Part shown: piece by piece, positions 26,232 through 35,393 of the stretch | How positions within the stretch are numbered: position 1 is the stretch's first letter | How the letters are laid out: every line of letters begins with the position of its first letter | Assembly (NCBI RefSeq): GCF_000346485.2 | Contig: NZ_KQ976354.1 | Coordinates: forward strand, 620,001-684,000 | Length of the DNA stretch: 64,000 bases | DNA from: Scytonema hofmannii PCC 7110 | Lineage (GTDB): Bacteria; Cyanobacteriota; Cyanobacteriia; Cyanobacteriales; Nostocaceae | Direction of reading: 5' to 3' | Translations under genes and position numbers: made by a program | Notes under the pieces: model-generated | The model's database searches: none | The model's input: the letters and a program-made list of their open reading frames with translations, nothing else | What the model was told of the DNA's origin: nothing

Positions 26232-29200
26232 TTAATGACCTGCATCGGATCGCTTGAGTGTTTTTGCCAAATCTTCTAACAAAGCTAGCCAATCCTCATC
26301 ATACCGTAGAGTTAAGACACGGTATTGAGTGTTGTACTTGAGATTATTTCGCTCGATTCTATCTTTCTTTTTCTGGTCGGGATGGTCGTGGGCTGAACCA
26401 TCACAGAAAATAGCGATAGCATCCAGTTTATACAAAAAATCTGGTTTACAGTTGGCTTCTGAAATCAATTCCTGGGCTGCATCTGGAAGTTTATATCCTC
26501 TTTGATAAATCTCTTGTAACACCACTCGCTCAAAATCAGAATTTGGATCTGTTTGTTGTAGCAATTGTTGATACTGATTGTCACGGGATGTTCCTTTTTC
26601 GCAAACAACAGTACTATGAAGCAGTTGTTCGAGCAATGGTTGAATCGAGTGTCGATTTATCAATGCATGGTCGAACTGATTGCGGTAAGAAAGCAAACAT
26701 TCATAGCAAGCTTGGATGCAACTGTCTTTTGCTGCTTTAAAATGACAGATATCTAAAGCCGCTTCAGCAATTTTCTCAAAAGCGTTGGGTTGTTCTAGCA
26801 GTTGTGAAAGAACTCCTGCACCTCCTTCAGCTGCTTCCCAAAAAAGTAAGTACTTGCCATCTCCTAGCCTTTCAGAATCGAGTTCATCTGATTCTAATTT
26901 GTAGACGGCTTGGATTGCTGTTTCTAAAGCATATTGTAAAGTGGTAATAAAGGCTTCTTTATTCTCAGTGGTAATACTTAATGGTTCGATAACCAGAATA
27001 TTGCAAGTATTGCTGACCATTAAGTTGACATCAGTATGTAAGGTGTTGGTAGATTGGTCATTTTTCGGATCTCCCCAAATCCCCGTAGCAATATCGAGTT
27101 TAAATCCTCTTTCTTCACTTTTTTTCTTATTTAATCCGCGATTGATGTGCCATACATTTGCTGTCGCACCATAGGTAATACGTAATAATACTGTACCATC
27201 TGGTGTTTGTACGGTTGCCGATCGCCGTTTTTGGCGGTCGTAACGGAAGTGTGTTGTGATATTGTAACCGTATTTCAGGCGTTCTTCTTCATCACAGGTG
27301 ATGCGATCGCGACGACGAGTGAAGGCTGTTTCCATTTCTAGTAACCGGGTCAGTAAAGCTTTATTATTGTGACTGTCTGTCAGACGAGTATTGCAGTTAG
27401 AACAGGTATCGCGATCGCTTTCTTCCCCGGCGTGAAAATAACCGCATTTAAAGCAGATATGAACCCGTTGGTAATTAATTCCACTGACAGAAATTTTGGT
27501 TTTATTCACCATAAATTTACTGCCTTCATAGTAAACAATATTACTAGGAGCAAATTCTCGGAGAGCCACAGTACGGAGGCGGGATATAAATTCACCACCT
27601 TCTTCTGTGGGAATAAATGCTCGAACTGGTAAACGAGGAAAGTTAAATCCGGGCAAAAAACCCTCAGCAGCAAAGTAACGGTATGGATAGAACTCAAACT
27701 CACTATTGCTTTTCCCCTTCACTTGTCCCACAAGTAAATTTCTTTGCCTCAGTGCTTCCTTTTCTTGAGCCTGAGCAATATCTCGTTCTTCATGAGTGGC
27801 GTATCCTCTGGCACAACGGTCAATAATGTTACGGGCATCTTGTAACTGTTCGACTGCATCTTTGTATAGCCGACGCCAGCGATGGCATGCTCGGTCAAAA
27901 GCATGAATCGCATTTTCCAGAGTACAATGTAACCAATTATCGGAATACCAAGAAGCTTTTTTCAAGTCATCTTGACAGAAGACATCAGATAGAATTGATT
28001 TTGTAGCGTCCAAACACTTTGCCAATTTCTCCGAACCCATACTCAGTTTCTGAGAGACATCATCCTTCAAGGGATAGCCAGGAGAATCAAGTTCTAGAAT
28101 TTGATTCATCGACTCGCCCAAGTATAAACCCGTACGCGCTAGCCATATCGAATACACATGAGACTCAATCAAATCCTGGTTAGCCAATTCGAGTTTAGGT
28201 GGAGCAACAACTCCAGCCACCATTTGATTCTGACGTTTAAAAAAGTACTGGTCGTGACCGCTACCAATAGAAGCATAAGTAATAACTAAAGCTTCCTGTC
28301 CGCTTCTTCCCGCACGACCGCTTCTTTGAGCGTAATTTGCAGGGCTTGGGGGAACGTTCCGCAAGTGAACCACACTCAAGTCAGAAATATCGATTCCCAA
28401 TTCCATTGTAGGCGAACAAAATAAAGCGGCTAATTCTCCCTTCCGAAATTTGTCTTCCCGTTCCTGACGGTTTTCGTTTTTTACCTGTCCGGTATGTTCT
28501 CGCCCTTCCATGGCTTTGATTTGATGGGCGTTGGTTTGATAAAAGTCTTGAAAAAATTGGTTAACAGAAATATTTCTTTCATCGCCGTGCAAACGACGTG
28601 AAGTTAAAGGATCGGGAGGAATTTCACTGTATTGAGTCGCTTTCCAAACCATTGAGTTAATTTTGAGTTGAACTTCTTCCCCTTTTTTGTATAAGTAACC
28701 TGCATCTACCAAAGCATTCACTAAAGCGTTAATCAGTTCGTTATATTCCAATTCCGATAAAGGTTTTTGCAACCAATCCCACGCCCGATTGAAACGCAGA
28801 AAGCGCCCAATTTCACTCCGAAATGTGAGTTTAACCACACTTCTGAATGGACTTCTCTTATCGGTACTCCCTAGAATTGCCCAAGTTGCTTGATGCAAAT
28901 ACTCAAAATTATCTATTTTCCAAGGCTCTTTCAAGGCTTGAGCCACTTCTTTTTTGAGGTGTTCAATACCATCTGGTTGTAGAATAGCAGCATCGATCGC
29001 TAATTGTTTCCGCAAGTGGTCGAGAAAAGTTTTGGCAACAAAATATCTTTGTTGGGAAGAGGCTTGGAGTAAAATAGGATGGCGATATTTTTGCCAAAGC
29101 TTAGTATCGGCAGAACTTTCCCTCAAGGTACTGTATTCTATAGTTAACAAACCGCATTGTTCTAAATTGGGTTGGACAATTCGCCATCCACGACGGAGAT

Positions 29201-31760
29201 CTTCGTACAGTCGATATTCAATTAAATTGCTAAAAGCTTCCTCGTTTCTCCGTTTACCAATACCAAATTCAGCGCTTTGAGTTGCATAATCTATTTGAGA
29301 TAAACCCATTTGTTTCACAACTTCCGATGCAAGCCCTTTATGAGTCAATTCTTGATTTTCTTGAATAGCACTATTTAACGCCGCCCTTAAGAAACTGGTT
29401 TGCACAAAATCATTGAAATGTCCTGCTTGTAATGAAGCATCCTGACGGTTATCAGTAAAACTAAGAATTTTGGCAGCTTTGGCGTTATTGTCTGTAAAAA
29501 CTTGCTTGAGGCGACTAACGGTGGAAAGACAAAGCAAAGTGGTGGCGGTACTGCGTCCTTCACTACTGAGGCGGGAGAGTTTGGTAAATTCTTTGCGTTT
29601 CTTATCATACACGACACCGCAATGCAAACAAAACAGAAAAGGTTTGGGGATAAACCAGCAAGTCGTACCTTGTAAAACAGAAGAAGTCACTTTACCATCC
29701 GGTAAAACTTGCAGTTTGAGAGGAAGGTGCTTTGCGTATTCTGGTTTGACAACACGCCCCAGCTTTTTGGTTTCCTTAAACCAAGAATCGGGGAGTCTAT
29801 CCTCATCGTTTTTATCCCAAAGTTCTGGTTCGTCTAGAGTGAGATAACCTTCGGTAATATCAGCATCGTCGGGATTGATATCTAAGGCGGTGGGTAATTG
29901 TGGCAAAATCATCTCTTTGTCTGCATCGTAGCGCACGACGTAGTAGTCCTGTCCGCATTCCCGACAAAAGACGAGAGGATAAAGCAGGCGGTTTTCTGTG
30001 GTTGTATACTGTCCTTCTAGAGTGAGAAAGCGATCGCACCGACTTTCAATAGTGGCATAAACGCTACCACCTTGGGAAATAAATTGGTGTAGGCGAAAGG
30101 CTAACCCTTTTGTTTTGCTTCCCCAAAGAAACATTTGTTGGAGGACTGTTAAACACTGTTGGGAGTCCCGTTTGAGTGCATCTTCATCTAGCGAACCTGA
30201 AAGGCTACAAACTTGTGCTAGTCTTTCTGCACCTTCCTGAAGAGTGATGGGTTGACGACGGATATAATTAACGGATTGTTTAGAGGATGTTTTGTATGTC
30301 CCTGTACTTGCTGCAACTTTGGCATCTTTATAAGCAGATTTTGTAGGAAAAGGAATAATTTTGTCAGTGGATGTAGCAGAGGGTTTATCTTTGACATCTG
30401 GTAATCCATCTATGACTTCTTCCTTTAACCCAAAATTCATTTCTATCCAGTGGCTGAGGGGATGCTGTTTAAAGTTTTCCAAAGTTTGTGCAGATGGAGG
30501 TAAACCAGCTTGGATGCTTTGACGGAGTTCTTCTACGGAAGGCTCAACACGTTGGATAGAACGTTGTAAAGTTTCGTCAATGACATGACTAGCTTTGATT
30601 TCCACGCCGAATAATTTGCTAGCAACATTTGCCACAACCTGACGGCGTTGTTCGCGAGAACCTTCACTAGACATCGTTGCACTCGTTCCGATGCATAGAA
30701 GATTTTTCCCACAGCGTTGACGGAGTTTGCGAATCAGAATAGCAACATCTGCACCCTGGCGTCCGCGATAAGTATGTAGTTCATCCAGGACTAAGAATTT
30801 TAAGTGAGGAGATTCTACCAATTCGTTTTCGTGAGTGCGGGAAAGCATTAACTCCAACATCACATAATTGCTTAGCAAGATGTGAGGCGGGTTGTTTTGA
30901 ATTTCGGTTTTCTTTTCTAAACCTTCTTGTCCGGTGTACTTAGCAATACGAATGTGAGTGTTCTTAACATTATCAAGAAACTTCTTCAGTTCTTCTTCTT
31001 GGGAGTTGATTAAAGCATTCATGGGATAAACTAGAATTGCCCTAACTCCTTGAATATCTGGATGGCGGAGTAAATTGTCAACGATAGGGACAACGTAGGT
31101 AAGGCTTTTTCCCGAACCCGTACCAGTTGTGACAATATAAGGTTCCTGGCGTTGTGCGGTTTCAAAGGCTTGTTTTTGGTGATAGTGGAAAGTAAAGGGT
31201 TTACCGTCTTTTGCAAAGTAGTGGTTACAGTCTGGATGGAGAAGCCCTTGTTGTACTAATTCGGTAACTGTTGCACCTGGACGGTATTTTGGATTTAATT
31301 GAACTAAGGAGTCCGTCCAAAGTTGTCCTTTTTCTAATTCTTTGTCTACAAATTCTTTGACTTGAGAGTCGCGGATTTTGAGGAAGCTTTCAATATAGCG
31401 GCGGTAGTCGCCTATAACTTTGTTGCGGAAGTTGAAGATATCAAGGGATTGGGTACTGGGGGTGTAAGGTGTGGGAGATGAGGATTGTAAAGTGGTTTGT
31501 CCTAGACGTTGGTTGATGTATTGGGTTAGTTGTTGATTTAATGTGTCTGTGAGGGTGGAAAGAGTGATGATTTCTGCAAGTTCTCGAACATCCCAATTTT
31601 GAGGAATTGCACTGAAAATGAGGGTTAATTGTTCGGGCGTGACAGAAATAACGTCTGTACAGTCTAGAACTGCTAGTTTTTGGCTCAGAAATGTACTTGT
31701 TGCGGTAATTGCGCTTTCACTCTGCTGTAACAAGTCTTGAAGTTTTATAGTAATTTTCAT
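26232..31760 (-). CDS. YprA/DruE-like DEAD-box helicase with DUF1998 and C-terminal Vsr-like nuclease
   Basis: An 1842-aa defence-type helicase. The SF2 motifs are Walker A TTGTGSGKS (211-219), DELH (near 323), IGTSATMSS, SFTDNRQDASLQAGHFNDF and the arginine-finger motif QRSGRAGRSG (near 1145). Cys-pair clusters (CRECG, CLHCG, CFKCG...CSNC) and the DUF1998/MZB cluster ACYECLLSYR (near 1683) follow. The last 70 residues (PDFLYKLDAIAIFCDGSAHD, then KDRIERNNL) look like a Vsr/DUF559-type PD-(D/E)XK nuclease. YprA-family helicases are central to DISARM, Druantia and related antiphage systems. The single-chain size is most like DruE. Residues about 92-104 (SSSPTPYTPSTQS) may be heptamer-derived. 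It belongs with the methylase and SNF2 genes of this island. Confidence 0.88.
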   Translation of the reverse strand: MKITIKLQDLLQQSESAITATSTFLSQKLAVLDCTDVISVTPEQLTLIFSAIPQNWDVRELAEIITLSTLTDTLNQQLTQYINQRLGQTTLQSSSPTPYTPSTQSLDIFNFRNKVIGDYRRYIESFLKIRDSQVKEFVDKELEKGQLWTDSLVQLNPKYRPGATVTELVQQGLLHPDCNHYFAKDGKPFTFHYHQKQAFETAQRQEPYIVTTGTGSGKSLTYVVPIVDNLLRHPDIQGVRAILVYPMNALINSQEEELKKFLDNVKNTHIRIAKYTGQEGLEKKTEIQNNPPHILLSNYVMLELMLSRTHENELVESPHLKFLVLDELHTYRGRQGADVAILIRKLRQRCGKNLLCIGTSATMSSEGSREQRRQVVANVASKLFGVEIKASHVIDETLQRSIQRVEPSVEELRQSIQAGLPPSAQTLENFKQHPLSHWIEMNFGLKEEVIDGLPDVKDKPSATSTDKIIPFPTKSAYKDAKVAASTGTYKTSSKQSVNYIRRQPITLQEGAERLAQVCSLSGSLDEDALKRDSQQCLTVLQQMFLWGSKTKGLAFRLHQFISQGGSVYATIESRCDRFLTLEGQYTTTENRLLYPLVFCRECGQDYYVVRYDADKEMILPQLPTALDINPDDADITEGYLTLDEPELWDKNDEDRLPDSWFKETKKLGRVVKPEYAKHLPLKLQVLPDGKVTSSVLQGTTCWFIPKPFLFCLHCGVVYDKKRKEFTKLSRLSSEGRSTATTLLCLSTVSRLKQVFTDNNAKAAKILSFTDNRQDASLQAGHFNDFVQTSFLRAALNSAIQENQELTHKGLASEVVKQMGLSQIDYATQSAEFGIGKRRNEEAFSNLIEYRLYEDLRRGWRIVQPNLEQCGLLTIEYSTLRESSADTKLWQKYRHPILLQASSQQRYFVAKTFLDHLRKQLAIDAAILQPDGIEHLKKEVAQALKEPWKIDNFEYLHQATWAILGSTDKRSPFRSVVKLTFRSEIGRFLRFNRAWDWLQKPLSELEYNELINALVNALVDAGYLYKKGEEVQLKINSMVWKATQYSEIPPDPLTSRRLHGDERNISVNQFFQDFYQTNAHQIKAMEGREHTGQVKNENRQEREDKFRKGELAALFCSPTMELGIDISDLSVVHLRNVPPSPANYAQRSGRAGRSGQEALVITYASIGSGHDQYFFKRQNQMVAGVVAPPKLELANQDLIESHVYSIWLARTGLYLGESMNQILELDSPGYPLKDDVSQKLSMGSEKLAKCLDATKSILSDVFCQDDLKKASWYSDNWLHCTLENAIHAFDRACHRWRRLYKDAVEQLQDARNIIDRCARGYATHEERDIAQAQEKEALRQRNLLVGQVKGKSNSEFEFYPYRYFAAEGFLPGFNFPRLPVRAFIPTEEGGEFISRLRTVALREFAPSNIVYYEGSKFMVNKTKISVSGINYQRVHICFKCGYFHAGEESDRDTCSNCNTRLTDSHNNKALLTRLLEMETAFTRRRDRITCDEEERLKYGYNITTHFRYDRQKRRSATVQTPDGTVLLRITYGATANVWHINRGLNKKKSEERGFKLDIATGIWGDPKNDQSTNTLHTDVNLMVSNTCNILVIEPLSITTENKEAFITTLQYALETAIQAVYKLESDELDSERLGDGKYLLFWEAAEGGAGVLSQLLEQPNAFEKIAEAALDICHFKAAKDSCIQACYECLLSYRNQFDHALINRHSIQPLLEQLLHSTVVCEKGTSRDNQYQQLLQQTDPNSDFERVVLQEIYQRGYKLPDAAQELISEANCKPDFLYKLDAIAIFCDGSAHDHPDQKKKDRIERNNLKYNTQYRVLTLRYDEDWLALLEDLAKTLKRSDAGH

Positions 31761-31864
31761 ATATTTTTACGGAATATATAATGTTAATGATGAATATGTA
31801 ATTTTAGCTATTCAGTTTTAGCTTATAAGGTATCATTTTTGTCAAGAGTGTCAATTAGAGCGTC

Positions 31865-32224
31865 ATGGCAGAAGAATTGACTAGGAGCAACATTATTCAA
31901 TTATTGACACGGTTAGTAGATATGTATCAAAATACACGCGCAGAGCAAAAAGAAATTGCTACTCACTTTCCTCCAGAAGGTGATGAGTTTTCGCTCATAG
32001 AAGAAATTGAACTTTTAACAGTAAATCTTAGAGGTTACGCCAGTCAACTTCAAGCCACAGGTCAGATTGCTTCTAAAGCTAAGGTAATTGAGCAACTACA
32101 AGCAATGGGAGTCTTAAACGTGCCAACTATTGCGAGATTTTACTTTGGTAAGAATGACAAGTATACACTTATCAAGAGTTATATTAGAATGTTAGATTAT
32201 TTGCGGTTGCTACTGTTAGAATAA
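31865..32224 (+). CDS. Hypothetical helical protein
   Basis: A 119-aa protein (MAEELTRSNIIQLLTRLVDM, later GVLNVPTIARFYFGKNDKYT) that I do not recognise. It is helical, without signal or membrane segments. It is divergent from the large helicase, with 104 bases between the starts, so a shared promoter region is likely. It could be a regulator or accessory of the island, but no DNA-binding motif is evident. Confidence 0.55.
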   Translation: MAEELTRSNIIQLLTRLVDMYQNTRAEQKEIATHFPPEGDEFSLIEEIELLTVNLRGYASQLQATGQIASKAKVIEQLQAMGVLNVPTIARFYFGKNDKYTLIKSYIRMLDYLRLLLLE

Positions 32225-32541
32225 TTGCATACAGACTGAATTTACCAAATAACTTTTGCTAAATTGGAGTTGTTGTAGATCCAGGTGAAGTTATCGGTTG
32301 ATGTATAAATTGAGAACGTCTCAATTTTCCTTCTGCCATCTGCCCTCTGCCTTTTCTTTGTGCCATTCTGCTATCAGGGGAGGGGTAGGAGTACTAATTT
32401 TTTATTATATCTGGTTACAAAAATAGTTTATGTAGTATGGTCATAATAGAGTTAATTAGTTTTATCTAAGAATGTATCATCTGTATTATTATTCTTAAAA
32501 CGTTATTAGGAAAATCGTTATTTGAAGTGGAGGAAAAAACT
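32225..32541. other. Non-coding stretch with a gene remnant
   Basis: Apart from the remnant at 32262-32329 and a low-complexity CTGCC/CTCTGCC run near 32330-32360, I see nothing. The promoter of the coiled-coil/PIN pair lies in its AT-rich right part. Confidence 0.5.
32262..32329 (-). pseudogene. Remnant of the 3' end of a phosphoribosyltransferase-like gene
   Basis: The bases from about 32262 to 32329 closely match the 3' end of the gene at 34021-34755. Read on the minus strand they encode LRRSQFIHQPITSPGS, against LRRSQFRHQPVTSPAS in the intact gene. Only this end survives. It shows that a second copy once lay here and that the block 31.8-34.0 kb was rearranged. Confidence 0.75.
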
Positions 32542-33342
32542 ATGCCTCTTTTAGAAAAAGATAAAGCTGTTATTGTAGATGAAATTATTAAGGATGACAT
32601 AAAACAGCAAAAAAACAATATTAATGAAATTATTAAAAAGCTAGAAGAAAACTTTCAGTCAAAAGACATTCAATTGCAAGATTTAGAATTCTTGGATTTC
32701 CAAAGAGAAATTATTAAATTAAGAAAAGCCTTAGATAAGGTTGCTAGTATTCAAAATAAAGTTTCAGATTTAGAGGATGATATAGAAAATCAAATTAAAG
32801 CTCAAGAAAAAATATATTATGATATTTACAAAATATTAGATTTAATAAAAGAAAGATATCGTGAATTTTTTCCAGATAAATTAATAGATAATCTTGAAGA
32901 TCTAAAGAATCGTTTTGGTTGGAAAAGAGGTCTACTGAATGCTGGCTTGCTCTTGCACGAATCAACTCGATTATCAAAATTAAATTACCAGTCAGGTGCT
33001 GAAAAATATTATAAAGCCTTGGTTTTATTATTACAATCTCTGGAAAAGTATTATTTAGGCTCATCAACTCATGAAATTGAGGTTATTAAAAAATTAGCTA
33101 GCGAAGTAATTGAAAGAGAGAAAACTATAAAAAGACGAGAAGATAAAAAAGAAAAGTATCACACTCTTTTAAGGAAGTTGCTTAATGTAAGTAAGTCTAT
33201 TTTATGGGAAATAGAGAATCAACAAAATAAAAATAAGCCAACTGTACAAGATTTATTAACATTTCTTGAAAAGTCTCCTAAATGGATAGGAGATGATTTT
33301 GAAGAATGCTTAGAATATATTAACGAAGTAAGAAGACAATGA
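32542..33342 (+). CDS. Coiled-coil protein upstream of a PIN-domain gene
   Basis: A 266-aa Lys/Glu-rich protein with long helices (about 10-100 and 205-240) predicted by eye to form coiled coils. A central segment has FGWKRGLLNAGLLLHESTRL and a tail has PTVQDLLTFLEKSPKWIGDD. There is no known domain. A Shine-Dalgarno (GGAGGAAAAAACT) precedes the ATG at 32542; an upstream in-frame GTG at 32527 is less likely. The PIN-domain gene starts 7 bases after its stop, so the two are co-transcribed. By position it is a candidate antitoxin or partner of the PIN nuclease, though it is much larger than usual VapB proteins. Codon use is very AT-rich. Confidence 0.7.
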   Translation: MPLLEKDKAVIVDEIIKDDIKQQKNNINEIIKKLEENFQSKDIQLQDLEFLDFQREIIKLRKALDKVASIQNKVSDLEDDIENQIKAQEKIYYDIYKILDLIKERYREFFPDKLIDNLEDLKNRFGWKRGLLNAGLLLHESTRLSKLNYQSGAEKYYKALVLLLQSLEKYYLGSSTHEIEVIKKLASEVIEREKTIKRREDKKEKYHTLLRKLLNVSKSILWEIENQQNKNKPTVQDLLTFLEKSPKWIGDDFEECLEYINEVRRQ

Positions 33343-33349
33343 GGTAATT

Positions 33350-33826
33350 GTGTATTTGCTTGATACAAATCATTGCAGCTTTATTATTCATCAAGAAGCA
33401 GAAGTTATTCATAAATTAAATTCTTTACCCCAAAAGTCTAAAATCTATATTAATTCAATAATATATGGAGAGCTTATTTTAATGGCAGAAAAGTCTGAAA
33501 GAAAATGTGAGAATTTACAAATAATAGAATCTATTGTAAAGACTTTTTCAGGAATCCTTTCCATAGATGAAGAAACATCCAAAATTTACGGTCAGTTTCA
33601 TGCTGAAATAATTAATCATTTTGCGCCTAAAGAGAAAAATAAGAGAAGAAAATATAAAGTACAAGAAGCTGGAATTTATCCGAACGATTTATGGATAGCT
33701 TCTACAGCAATACAGCATGATTTAGTAATAGTATCTCAAGATAAAGATTTTCAACAGATGAATAAGGTAAGACTTCTAAAATTAGAATGTTGGATACCTA
33801 CAGTTTCTTCTGATGAGAAAGTTTAG
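33350..33826 (+). CDS. PIN-domain ribonuclease, VapC-like toxin
   Basis: A 158-aa PIN domain. It opens MYLLDTNHCSFIIHQEAEVI with the first catalytic Asp at residue 5. It has the conserved acidic Glu in the YGELILMAEK helix and the C-terminal Asp pair in PNDLWIASTAIQHDLVIVSQDKDF. PIN toxins cut RNA, often tRNA or rRNA. The start is a GTG seven bases after the coiled-coil gene. No small VapB-type antitoxin gene precedes it, so the 266-aa coiled-coil protein may be its partner. Confidence 0.85.
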   Translation: MYLLDTNHCSFIIHQEAEVIHKLNSLPQKSKIYINSIIYGELILMAEKSERKCENLQIIESIVKTFSGILSIDEETSKIYGQFHAEIINHFAPKEKNKRRKYKVQEAGIYPNDLWIASTAIQHDLVIVSQDKDFQQMNKVRLLKLECWIPTVSSDEKV

Positions 33827-33901
33827 AAAATCTCACTGCTATCTGTTTTAAAGGGGGCTAGTTCCGACCTTGATACAACAGTATACTTTACAAACCTCTT
33901 C

Positions 33902-34024
33902 TAAGGGATTTCCAAGAAATAAATTATCCATCTTGTGGGACGGGCGTCCTCGCCCGTCTTATGCTAGTTGCGGGCGGGACACCACAAGAGAAAGTTGTAT
34001 ATTTTTTTATTTGGAAGTCCCTAA
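33902..34024. mobile_element. MITE-B copy (about 123 bp)
   Basis: Left end AAGGGATTTCCAAGAAATAA and right end TTATTTGGAAGTCCCTAA are terminal inverted repeats. The interior has a GGGACGGGCGTC...GCCCGTC hairpin. A second full copy is at 54830-55000 and a partial one at 2697-2760. No protein is encoded. The right end supplies the TAG stop of the neighbouring gene (34021-34023, minus strand). Confidence 0.8.
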
Positions 34025-34755
34025 GTTGAAGTCATTTTAGATGCAGGTGAAGTTACAGGTTGATGTCTAAATTGAGAACGTCTCAATTTTACAATTTCTG
34101 GTATATATTCATTTTTTTGCTCTTGTCCCCCAAATCCAAGGCGCAAGTAAACATTTCCTCCTATTCCTGGGATGACTTCACCTTTAGCAGTACGTTCATC
34201 ATCTTTAGCAAAGTAGAAAAAACGAAATTTTTCAGAAATACTTTCTTTAAATTCATCTTTCAATTTTTGTTCGGCATTTTGATACATAACAGGTGCAACT
34301 ATAAAAATTATCTCTGGCTCGATTTTTTGAATCAGGTTGATGAGATTTGTCCTTACTACACAAGCCCCAGAAATAATAGATTTGACAACCATTAAATACT
34401 TAACTTTTTTAGGACAAGGTTCTTGGTATTTTTTGAAAATCGGAGCAACTTTTAAATCTTCAAGTTCAAAAGGTGACAAGCGTTGGTTCCAAAAACAAGC
34501 AAAAGCAATGTTGGAGAGATGTTTTTCTAAAATAGAAAGTATACCTTTAGCTAGAAAATCAGCATCTTCTACAGTACAAGCTAAGTATACATTAGCTTGA
34601 TTATTATCTATTTGAGACAGAGTAGTATTACCAAGAGCCATACCTATCTTTTTCATAGCTTCTCTATATTTTTCTGGCTCAATACTCTTGTCTGCAAGTG
34701 TTTCCAGTAAAAATTGGGTATCTTCTTGACACAAGTCTGAATATATTCTACTCAT
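34021..34755 (-). CDS. Phosphoribosyltransferase-like protein of unknown function
   Basis: A 244-aa protein. The stretch KYLMVVKSIISGACVVRTNL resembles the PRPP loop region of type I phosphoribosyltransferases, followed by EPEIIFIVAPVMYQNAEQKL (a Rossmann-like strand and helix). The usual acidic pair before the loop (DD) is replaced by VK, so binding is doubtful. Earlier parts (ACTVEDADFLAKGIL) fit a hood region. The stop codon lies within the terminal repeat of MITE-B. A remnant of a second copy is at 32262-32329. The DUF6887/6888-like pair lies just upstream on the same strand. The family is not known to me. Confidence 0.55.
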   Translation of the reverse strand: MSRIYSDLCQEDTQFLLETLADKSIEPEKYREAMKKIGMALGNTTLSQIDNNQANVYLACTVEDADFLAKGILSILEKHLSNIAFACFWNQRLSPFELEDLKVAPIFKKYQEPCPKKVKYLMVVKSIISGACVVRTNLINLIQKIEPEIIFIVAPVMYQNAEQKLKDEFKESISEKFRFFYFAKDDERTAKGEVIPGIGGNVYLRLGFGGQEQKNEYIPEIVKLRRSQFRHQPVTSPASKMTST

Positions 34756-34786
34756 ATTAAAAAGATCTCCAATTCTTCACAAGAAT

Positions 34787-34987
34787 TTATGGTTGGTGTT
34801 TTGACTCTGCCTGTATTCTCTTTTGAAATTCCATTACAGCTTGCTCTTCCGTGCTAACTACAACTCTACCCGGTTTTGCTCGCATAATAGCAAGGTAGTA
34901 TTGAAAAGCATCCTCATCTTCTGGATGTTGTTTAATATAATTTCTCAGTTCAATTTCTGTTAATTGTTGATAGTTAGTGTTACTCAT
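34787..34987 (-). CDS. DUF6887-like small protein
   Basis: A 66-aa protein with the pattern LTEIELRNYIKQHPEDEDAF followed by a Tyr-rich helix and a charged tail. This matches, from memory, a small cyanobacterial family (DUF6887) typically encoded together with a DUF6888 partner. Its ATG overlaps the TGA stop of that partner (ATGA at 34984-34987), so they are translationally coupled. The pair looks like a toxin-antitoxin-type or regulatory module, but its role has not been shown as far as I know. Confidence 0.7.
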   Translation of the reverse strand: MSNTNYQQLTEIELRNYIKQHPEDEDAFQYYLAIMRAKPGRVVVSTEEQAVMEFQKRIQAESKHQP

Positions 34988-35157
34988 TGAATTATTTCCT
35001 CTCCATTACTCAAAATTTCTACTTGAATTTCTTGACCTATTAAAACAATAATTCGCTGTGAGCGTGTATCGTATCTTGTTAATTCAATATTCCTTAATAG
35101 ATTACTTGCTCGTACACATATACGGAAAAAGGTTTTTAGCTGTTCTGTGGTAGGCAC
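34984..35157 (-). CDS. DUF6888-like small protein
   Basis: A 57-aa protein with a GTG start at 35157, preceded by a good Shine-Dalgarno (GGAGGAAAC). It reads VPTTEQLKTFFRICVRASNL, then ELTRYDTRSQRIIVLIGQEI. This is the pattern I recall for DUF6888, the usual upstream partner of DUF6887. Its TGA overlaps the ATG of the next gene. Confidence 0.7.
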   Translation of the reverse strand: MPTTEQLKTFFRICVRASNLLRNIELTRYDTRSQRIIVLIGQEIQVEILSNGEEIIQ

Positions 35158-35273
35158 TACTTTTAAGTTTCCTCCTTATTGTTAGCGTTAGTCATTGCTT
35201 ATACCTCTGTTTTTAAATTATTTGCAGTATGGATACAGAACTTTTCACTTTCATAAAGCACAGAAAGAATAAT

Positions 35274-35304
35274 TAACCGCAGATGCACGCTGATGCACGC
35301 TGAT
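35274..35304. repeat. AACCGCAGATGCACGCTGATG repeat, copy 1
   Basis: Short interspersed repeat with related copies (either strand) at 35771-35800, 40311-40342 and 61113-61145. It occurs in non-coding DNA between small genes. Confidence 0.65.
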
Positions 35305-35393
35305 AAATTTATATTTTAGCAGATTAGGTAAAGTCTATAAACGCGATATTCTGGGTAAATGCATTGATGTAAGGAGTGAGTTCATCAATAAAA

